A DNA stretch of 64,000 nucleotides from Callorhinus ursinus (Eukaryota; Chordata; Mammalia; Carnivora; Otariidae). The stretch is from the NCBI RefSeq assembly GCF_003265705.1, contig NW_020312817.1, positions 50,133,589-50,197,588 on the forward strand, written 5' to 3'. The notes under the pieces were generated by a model. It made no database searches. It had not been told where the DNA came from and saw only the letters and a program-made list of their open reading frames with translations. Positions 57,331 to 64,000 of this stretch are shown here, one piece after another (position 1 is the stretch's first letter; every line of letters starts with the position of its first letter). The translations under genes and the position numbers were made by a program.

Positions 57331-58150
57331 ATATTGCCAAACTGCCCTACTCCTCGAAAAATTTGCCATAAATTTGGACTTCTAACAATAGTATTGTGAA
57401 AATGTATGTACGTTTCCCCATACCCCAACAATACTTTTTATTGGCATCAAATTTTTTCATCTAAAGGGCTTAGAAAAAAATCTGTGATTTAGTATATTTC
57501 TTTAATAATTAAAAAGGCTAAGTATTATTTCATATCTTTAATGGCCATTTGTATTTCTTTTACCATAAAATTCCTGCTCATGTCCTTTGATTGTCTGTTA
57601 GACTGTCTTTGATTTATAAAAGTTCTTTGCATATTAAGAAAATTAGCTCCCTTTTCTCAATATCAGTTTAAAATTGTTTTCCTACTTTCCACTTATAAAT
57701 TGACCTTGCATATGGTATTTTTTCACCATACAGAAACTTAAATTTAAAAATGTAGACAAATTTATCAGATCTTTGCCTTTATGACTTTTAGATTTTGTCA
57801 CCTCACCTTATTAATAATAATCCATACCTTCATCTAGAACTTTTATGATCTCATGCACTTAAACACTTACATCTCTGATATATATGAATTTTGGTTAGAG
57901 AAAATAGGACTACAACTTAAGTCTGTACTTCACGTCCCTAAATGCTACATAAGCATCTTGGCATGATTTGTTGAATAATCCATCTATTCCAAACTGATGT
58001 GAAATGGCACTTTTATCATGGAGTAGATTCTCGCTGTTTTTAAGTTTATTTCCATTAATGAGCCCACTCTCAGTCTCTTGCCCCAATAGCATCCTTTTAA
58101 CTATTACTGTTCTATAGTTCAGTTTAATACCTTGTATGGCTAAACCCTAC
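57331..58150 (-). mobile_element. Old L1 3' region, right part of the interrupted copy
   Basis: Continues the L1 at 56340-56792 (TTGCCAAACTGCCCTACTCC, GGCCATTTGTATTTCTTTTA, CTGCTCATGTCCTTTGATTG). Old and diverged; the distal part is uncertain. Confidence 0.65.
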
Positions 58151-58199
58151 ACCATCTCCATCATCTTTTTCAGACTCTTTCTGGTAAAGAGGAACTTTA

Positions 58200-59196
58200 T
58201 TTTGTAAAAAAAAAAAAACAAAAAACAAATTCCAATCCTACCAAAAAGCTGCAAAACAGTATAATGAACTTACATATATTTCTCTTAGATTCATCAATTA
58301 TTAACATTTTGCTATAGTGGCTTTATCTCTCACAACCATAAACATATATGTACATATATTATTAATATGTTATCTGAACCACCAGGGAATAAGTTATAAA
58401 CGTCATGTCTTTTTCACTCTGCCTTTTCACATACTATAGGATGTATACCCTAGAAAGAAAGGTAGTCTCTTACATACCATTATCAAACACATCTAATTTA
58501 ACATTGACATGATACTAATGTGAAGTTTATGTTCAAATTTCAGCAATTTTCCCCAAACTGTCCTTTGTAGAATTTTTCCCCTTGGGCTAAAGTCCAATCT
58601 AGGATCATGACTACATTTAGCTGCCATGTTCTCTTTAGTATCCTTTAACCTAGAATAGTTTCTCAGCTTTTGTCCTTCATGACACCTACATATTTGAAGA
58701 GGACAGACCAGTTATTTATAGAATGTCCTTCAATTTGAGTTTCCTGTTTCACTGTGATGAATGTTATGCATTCTGAACAGTTCTATAGGAGTAATGTGTC
58801 CTTCTAAGTACATCACACGTGAAGTACGTTATTAACTTCAGCGTGTCCTATTACTGGTGGATGTTAATTTTGATATCCGGAGTTCTCTACTGTAAAGGTT
58901 AACTGTTTCCCCTTTGAGATTAATGAGCAATGTGGGAAGATACTGTGGGATATTTTGAGGCTGAATAAATATTCTCCCCCATAAATTTTCACTCACTGGT
59001 TTTATCATCCACTGATGATTCTTGCTTAAATCTATTATTACTATGAGGGTTAGAGTACAGAGATTTTCCGACTCTATTTTTCCTCCTATGTTTAGTTGGC
59101 ATTGTACTATAAAGAGGAGCCGCCCCTTTTCTTATCTATCTACTCAACGAATCTTATCTATCTGTTTTAAAATCAGTATGGATGCATGAGTTTTTT
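58200..59196 (-). mobile_element. Old L1-type 3' remnant, copy 1
   Basis: Diverged text (GTCCTTTGTAGAATTTTTCC, GGATCATGACTACATTTAGC, CATCCACTGATGATTCTTGC) of a type I remember as the 3' part of old L1 elements in reverse. Family assignment is tentative. Confidence 0.5.
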
Positions 59197-59306
59197 ATTT
59201 ATATTATTTTTTATTATGGTTAGTTAGCCAACATATAGTACATTAGTTTTAGATGTAGTGTTCAATGATTCATTAGTTGTGTATAACACCCAGTGTTCAT
59301 CACAAC
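59197..59306 (-). mobile_element. Very short L1 3' end
   Basis: 110 bp, the complement of the carnivore L1 terminus (TTAGCCAACATATAGTACAT, GTATAACACCCAGTGTTCAT). A 15-bp duplication ATGCATGAGTTTTTT lies at 59182-59196 and 59307-59321. Confidence 0.9.
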
Positions 59307-59339
59307 ATGCATGAGTTTTTTTTTATGCATGAATTTTTT

Positions 59340-60520
59340 CATATAAACCTTTTGATTTAGAATAGTTTAGTCTCAGAAAAACTGTAAAGATAGTACAAAT
59401 ACTTCCCTATACTTCATCCCTAGTTTCTTCTATTATTAACACCTTACATCAATATAGTACATTTATTACATTTAATGAACCAATAAAGATGCATTATTAT
59501 TAACCAAAGTCTACACTCTATCTGATTTCCTTAGTATATGTTCTTTTCTGTTCCAGGATCCCATATACAAATACTGCATTACATTTAGTTATCATATCTC
59601 CTTAGGTTATTCTGGTCTGTGACAGTTCCCCAGATTTTTGTTTTTCATGGCCCTGACAGTTTCTTCCTTTTTTTTTTTAAAGATTTTATTTACTTACTTG
59701 CTAGAGAGAGAGTGTGCACGAGAGAGCGAGTGAGCGGGAGTACAAGCAGGCTCCCTGCTGAGCAAGGAGCCCAATGCAGGACTCAATCCCAGGACCCTGG
59801 GATTATGACCTGAACTGAAGGCAGCCACTTAACCGACGGAGCCAACCAGGCTTCTCATGGCCCTGACAGTTTTGAGAAGTGCTGATCAAATATTTTGTAG
59901 AATGTTCATTTGGGTTTTTGATGTTTTTCTCACGACTAGACTGACGTTATAGGTTTTGGGGAGGAAGACTTTAAAGTACCATTCTCATCACATATTAAGG
60001 GTAGATACCATCAGCATGACTCATCTCTGTTGGTGTTAACTTTGACTACCTGGCTGAGGTTCCTGTCAGCGTTCTTCACTATAAACTCACTCTTTCCCCT
60101 TCCTATACTAAACTCCTTAGAAGGAAGTTACTATGAGCAATATACTCTTAAAGAGTAAGGAGTTATGCTCTGTCTCCTTAAGGGTAGAGTGTCTACATAC
60201 TCCATACATACTCATACATTTGGAATTCTGCACAGAATTGACTATTTGCTCCCGTTTATTTATTTAATCATTTATTTATATCAATATGGACTCATGGATA
60301 TTTACACTTTGGTTATAATTCAATACTACTATATTGCTCAACTTGCTGCAACTTTGGTCACTGGGAGCTCTTTTACTTGGCCCTTGTGTCCCTTTGACAT
60401 ACTTATCACTGTAAGGTTTTCTCTTTATTTTCAGCACTACAAGATGTTCCTGGCTCATCTTCTATATTTCTTGATCCAACCATAGAATCAGCCATTTTTC
60501 CCAGGAGCCCTGAAAATATG
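59340..60520 (-). mobile_element. Old L1-type 3' remnant, copy 2, interrupted by a SINE
   Basis: Resembles copy 1 (58.2-59.2 kb) in the order of blocks: TTTTCATGGCCCTGACAGTT, ATTTTGTAGAATGTTC, TTGGTGTTAACTTTGACTAC. It continues farther, to about 60520. Confidence 0.5.
59663..59855 (-). mobile_element. SINEC
   Basis: Reverse SINE with a 17-bp target duplication CATGGCCCTGACAGTTT at 59646-59662 and 59856-59872, the second copy differing only at the last base or so. Confidence 0.94.
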
Positions 60521-60695
60521 TCTTTGTGGGTCTCATTTCTCCTTTCTATTTTTTATGCCTTTTCACTAATGGTGCCTACAAGTTTGGTATTTGGGGGAAT
60601 ATTTTGAGGTTTCACTTGAAATTTCTTTAGAGAGATGTGCATCTGCTTCAGCCTTCAGGCATAGAAGTTGGCACTACCAAGCTACAGCTATTTTA

Positions 60696-60912
60696 TTTAT
60701 TTAATTAATTTATTTTATTTATTAAAGATTTTATTTATTTATTTGACAGAGAGAGACACAGCGAGAGAGGGAACATAAGCAAGGGGAGTGGGAGAGGGAG
60801 AAGCAGGCTTCCTGCCGAGCAGGGAGCCCGATGCGGGGCTCCATCCCAGGACCCTGGGACCATGACCTGAGTTGAAAGCAGATGCATAACGACTGAGCCA
60901 CCCAGGCGCCCT
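60696..60912 (-). mobile_element. SINEC with extended tail
   Basis: Reverse SINE with target duplication GCTACAGCTATTTTA at 60681-60695 and 60913-60927. The tail is lengthened by TTTAT-type units. Confidence 0.94.
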
Positions 60913-61089
60913 GCTACAGCTATTTTAAATAAAATTCTGGGCTGGAGAATTTTCAGATAACATGTAGTTCACTGCACCAACAGATTGTACCAGTGCAAAA
61001 TTCACAACTATAAACCTGTGTGAGAGTTGGTGTGTAGTTACAAATTTCAGGATAAATTTGCCACTGCCTTCTTTCCCCGAACTCATTAC

Positions 61090-61372
61090 CAAGGTTGAGA
61101 CAGGCGAATTTCCTTGCTTTATTCTTTTGCACGGATGTGTTTCTTTCTTATTTATTCTTTTACTTAGATTGCAGCCTACTGGAAACCCAAGCAGGACTTT
61201 TTCACTATGGGTGTGCCCTTAGTTCTATATTTTGTTCCCGACTTCATGTAGACATTAAAAATAAATCCCACGGCAACACTCTCGGGTCCCCCCTCCCTCT
61301 TTGGGCGCTTTGTACTATCACTCAATAAACTTTACTATCACTCAATAAACTGCTTTGCTGCTCACCACAGAA
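61090..61372 (+). mobile_element. Probable LTR 3' portion with a duplicated polyadenylation segment
   Basis: The block from TTGTTCCCGACTTCATG through CTTTGGGCGCTTTGTACTAT to GCTTTGCTGCTCACCACA resembles the R/U5 end of an ERV LTR. The unit TACTATCACTCAATAAAC occurs twice (61313-61330 and 61333-61350). The 5' limit is unclear and no target duplication was seen. Confidence 0.5.
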
Positions 61373-61448
61373 AAAGAAAAAAAAAGAAGGAAGGAAGGAA
61401 GGAAGGAAGGAAGGAAGAAGGAAGGAAGGAAGGATGGAAGGAAGGAAA

Positions 61449-61492
<44 letters not shown>

Positions 61493-61505
61493 AANNNNNN
61501 NNNNA

Positions 61506-61549
<44 letters not shown>

Positions 61550-61551
61550 AA
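61373..61551. repeat. GGAA / GAAA microsatellite with a 10-N assembly gap
   Basis: GGAA-type units change to pure GAAA units. Bases 61495-61504 are N, so the true length is unknown. Confidence 0.97.
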
Positions 61552-61708
61552 ATCCCAGATCTACAGAATTCAGCTGAAACCCTTAAGGTGATAGTCTGCT
61601 TTAGTGCTTAATTATCTGTATGGTGGGTTCCTGCTTTCACTCTATTTTTGGGACCTGAAGACGCTTAACTGTCATGTAAACTCTGATAAGTGTTAGAAGA
61701 TAGTTTTG

Positions 61709-61880
61709 AGGGATACCTGGGTGGTTCAGTGGGTTAAGCATCTGACTTCAGCTCAGGTCATGATCCCAGGGTCCTGGGATCGAATCCTACATCAGGCTCC
61801 TTGCTCAGCGGGGAGCCTGCTTCTGCCTGCCGCTCCCCCTGCTTGTGCTCTCTCTCTGACAAATAAATAATATCTGAGAA
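61709..61880 (+). mobile_element. SINEC
   Basis: Forward SINE with a short tail (AAATAAATAATATCTG). It faces a reverse SINE that begins a few bases later. Confidence 0.9.
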
Positions 61881-61885
61881 AGAAG

Positions 61886-61979
61886 TCCGATGCAGGGCTT
61901 GATCCCATGACCCCTAGGTCTCAACCTGAACAGAAACCAAGAGTTGGATACTTAACCAACTGAGCTACCCAGGTGCCCC
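61886..61979 (-). mobile_element. SINEC head, older variant
   Basis: Reverse copy of the tRNA-related part only (GGGGCACCTGGGTAGCTCAG on the minus strand). It lies tail-to-tail with the forward SINE at 61709-61880. Confidence 0.88.
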
Positions 61980-62415
61980 AGATACAGCTAAATCTTAAGA
62001 AGAAAATTTATGGTTGTAAATGCCTATAACAATAAAGCAGAAAGATCTCAGATAAAAACCCTAAACTTCCACCTTAAGCATTAGAAAAAGAGCATACTAA
62101 AACTAAAGCAAACAGAAGGAAGGAAATTATAAAGATCAGAGTGGAAACTAATGATAGATAGATAGAGAGATAGATAGATTTTGATAGAAAAAAATGTATC
62201 TAGAATACATAAATAACTCTTAGAACTCAATAAAAAGAGAAATAACCCAAGTAACCACCACACCAGGTTCTGAATAGATATTTCTCAAAGATGTACAATT
62301 GACCAATAAGCACACAAAAGATGTTTAACATCATTAGTCATAAGGGAAATGCAAATCAAGAGCAAAATGAGATACCAGTTGATACCCACTAGAATAGGTA
62401 CAATCAAAAAGTCAG

Positions 62416-62590
62416 GGGGCACTTGGGTGGCACAGTCAGTTAAGCAACCAACTCCTGGTTTCGGCTCAGGGTCGTGGGATCAAGCTCCGCGTCAGGCTCC
62501 ATGCTCAGCTTGAGATTTTCTCTCCCCCTCCCTCTCCCTCTGCCCTTCCTCCCCACACTTGCTCTCTCTCAAATAAATAAATAAATCTTT
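62416..62590 (+). mobile_element. SINEC, older variant
   Basis: Forward SINE within the L1, with target duplication AAAAAGTCAG / AAAAACGTCAG on its two sides. Confidence 0.88.
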
Positions 62591-62718
62591 AAAAACGTCA
62601 GATAATAAGACGTGTTACTTAGGTTGTTGAGAACCTGGAATCCTCACATACTGCTAGTGGGAATGTAAAATAATGCAGCAACTTTGGCAAACAGTCTGAG
62701 AGTTCCTAGAATGATTAA

Positions 62719-62940
62719 TTTTTTTAAAAGATTTTTTAAAAATGTATTTATTTGACAGACAGAGAGAGAGCACAAGTAGGCAGAGCGGCAGGCAGAGGGA
62801 AAGGGAGCAGGCAGAGGGAAAGGGAGAAGCAGGCTCTCTGCTGAGCAGGGAGCCCAATGCAGGGCTCGATCCCAGGACCCTGGGATCATGACTTGAGCCG
62901 AAGGCAGCCGCTTAACCGACTGAGCCACCCAGGCGCCCCT
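62719..62940 (-). mobile_element. SINEC with internal duplication
   Basis: Reverse SINE in the L1. The GGCAGAGGGAAAGGGAGMAG segment is present twice in the CT-rich region (from about 62790 and 62812). A degenerate ARYGATTAA duplication flanks it. Confidence 0.9.
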
Positions 62941-63240
62941 TAAACGATTAAATTTAAAGTTATCATATAACCCAGCAATTCTACTCCTAGGTATATACCC
63001 AAGAGAAATGAAAACATACGTCCACACAAAAACTTGTATATGAATATTTATACAGAAGCATTATTTATCATAGTCAAAAGGTAGAAACAACCCAAATGTC
63101 CATTAATGGGCAAATGGATAAAATGTGGCATATACATATGATGGAATATTAGTTAGCCATTAAAATGAATAAAATATTGATATGTGTTATAACTTATATG
63201 AATCTGAAAACATCATGCTGAGTTAAAAGAAGCCAGTCAC

Positions 63241-63429
63241 TGGGCGCCTGGGTGGCTCAGTTGGTTAAGCAACTGCCTTTGGCTCAGGTCATGATCCCGG
63301 AGTCCCGGGATTGAGTCCCGCATCAGGCTCCCTGCTCGGCGGGGAGCCTGCTTCTCACTCTGGCCCTCCCCCCTCTCATGTACTCTCTCTCTCTCTCTCT
63401 CAAATAAATAAATAAATCTTTAAAAAAAA
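63241..63429 (+). mobile_element. SINEC full-length
   Basis: Forward SINE with target duplication AAGCCAGTCAC at 63230-63240 and 63430-63440. Confidence 0.95.
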
Positions 63430-63734
63430 AAGCCAGTCACAAAAGTCTACATTTTATATGATTCCATATTAATTAATTATTGTATTAAGGTCCAGAATAG
63501 AGAAATCTATAGAGACAAAGTAGATCAGGAGGCAGTGATGAGGGGGTAGGAGGGGTGATAGCAAAGGGTATAGGGTTTGTTCTTGAGGTGATGAAAACAT
63601 TCTAAAATCAACTGTGTTGATGGCTGCACATACCTATGAATAGGGTAAAAACCATTGAACTGTACACTTTAAACTGGTGAATTGTATAGTATGTGCATTA
63701 TATATCAATAAAGCTCTTTAGAAATGTTCTATGG

Positions 63735-64000
63735 GCATCTGAAAAGTTTTATTTAAAGATTTTTTAAAGCATACAAACATTTATACATATCTATTAGATC
63801 ACCCTCATTACTTGCATTATTCCCAGATGTATTTTTAACTATGCTTTTCATAAAAAATTTCATTTCTATGATCTCTCATGATGTAAGCATGGGTACTCAA
63901 CCTCTCTACTATTATTCTGTATTGTCCATTTCTCCTTGAGAGTTCTCTAGAGTTTTGTTAGTTTATAGTCTGTTCTGCATTCCTCCCATCCCAAAGGAAA
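63735..64000 (-). mobile_element. Possible old L1 ORF2 remnant, antisense
   Basis: The closing sequence (GTCCATTTCTCCTTGAGAGT, AGAGTTTTGTTAGTTTATAG) resembles the complement of an old L1 ORF2. It is short and diverged, and the window ends within it. Confidence 0.45.

Larger units (their letters stand above)
61985..63725 (+). mobile_element. Old L1, internally deleted, carrying three SINEs
   Basis: Forward ORF2 text at 61985-62150 (AAATTTATGGTTGTAAATGC, AACAGAAGGAAGGAAATTAT) jumps at a GATA repeat (62153-62180) to the ORF2 tail and 3' UTR (62190-63725, ending TATATCAATAAAGCTC). No intact frame. Confidence 0.8.
52385..64000 (-). other. ALMS1 intron 15 (part; continues beyond the window)
   Basis: From the acceptor of the large exon at 52384 to the window end I found no further ALMS1 exon. 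Content is L1 remnants, SINEs, LTR sequence and simple repeats. Stretches with nothing recognised are 52797-53150, 53370-53675, 54310-54640, 55475-55680, 55910-56105, 60525-60680 and 61555-61705. Confidence 0.75.

Noticed and set aside
57910..58092. Candidate upstream ALMS1 exon on the minus strand (reads QETESGLINGNKLKN)
   Set aside because: The flanking text resembles an old L1 in reverse, the splice sites are not convincing, and I do not recognise the peptide as ALMS1.
1..64000. CRISPR arrays, bacterial operons, phage or plasmid systems
   Set aside because: No regularly spaced repeats, no dense gene packing and no ribosome-binding pattern. All content is mammalian genomic.

Overview
The window is vertebrate nuclear DNA from a carnivoran. 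The evidence is more than thirty copies of a tRNA-derived SINE with a gcgcctgggtggctcag head, a CT-rich middle and an AAATAAATAAAATCTT tail (the SINEC/CAN-SINE class), plus a young L1 whose 5' end reads GCAAGATGGCGGAGGAGTAGG. The SINE version is the one I associate with arctoid caniforms (bear, seal, mustelid) rather than dog or cat. I cannot name the species. There is no bacterial, phage, plasmid or CRISPR content.

The only host gene I can support is the 3' part of ALMS1 (the Alström syndrome protein, a centrosome and basal-body protein) on the minus strand. Eight coding exons are present, each with AG acceptor and GT donor dinucleotides where applicable and a continuous phase chain: 52384-51222, 23481-23361, 21473-21270, 20977-20751, 20034-19851, 18896-18833, 15420-15321 and 14250-14206 (stop). 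They correspond to human exons 16-23 as I remember the numbering. They encode about 701 C-terminal residues, including the whole C-terminal ALMS motif. All frames are open, so the gene looks functional. The next upstream exon was not found between 52.4 and 64 kb.

Layout. 1-6174: a young L1, minus strand, with a dead reverse transcriptase and several frameshifts; the window edge cuts its 3' end. 6.2-14.2 kb: intergenic DNA downstream of ALMS1 with old L1 pieces and a few SINEs. 14.2-23.5 kb: the compact 3' exon cluster (exons 17-23). 23.5-51.2 kb: the very large intron 16, filled by L1 remnants (including an old, nearly complete element at about 41.2-48.1 kb), SINEs, a Tigger/mariner-like element and simple repeats. 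51.2-52.4 kb: the large exon 16. 52.4-64 kb: part of intron 15, with more L1 remnants, a solo LTR with terminal inverted repeats and a target duplication (56793-57325), a second LTR-like 3' end (about 61.1-61.37 kb), and a GAAA microsatellite containing a 10-N assembly gap.

I did not find an undescribed biological system. The points most worth checking are insertion archaeology (a target site used twice by SINEs, a SINE inside a SINE, adjacent inverted SINE pairs inside the transcript), a suspicious C18-G13-C29 block 61 nt inside intron 20, weak splice donors at ALMS1 exons 16, 19 and 20, the solo LTR, and a tandemly duplicated segment between the 5' UTR and ORF1 of the young L1. Repeat family names and the human exon numbering come from memory and were not checked against any database.
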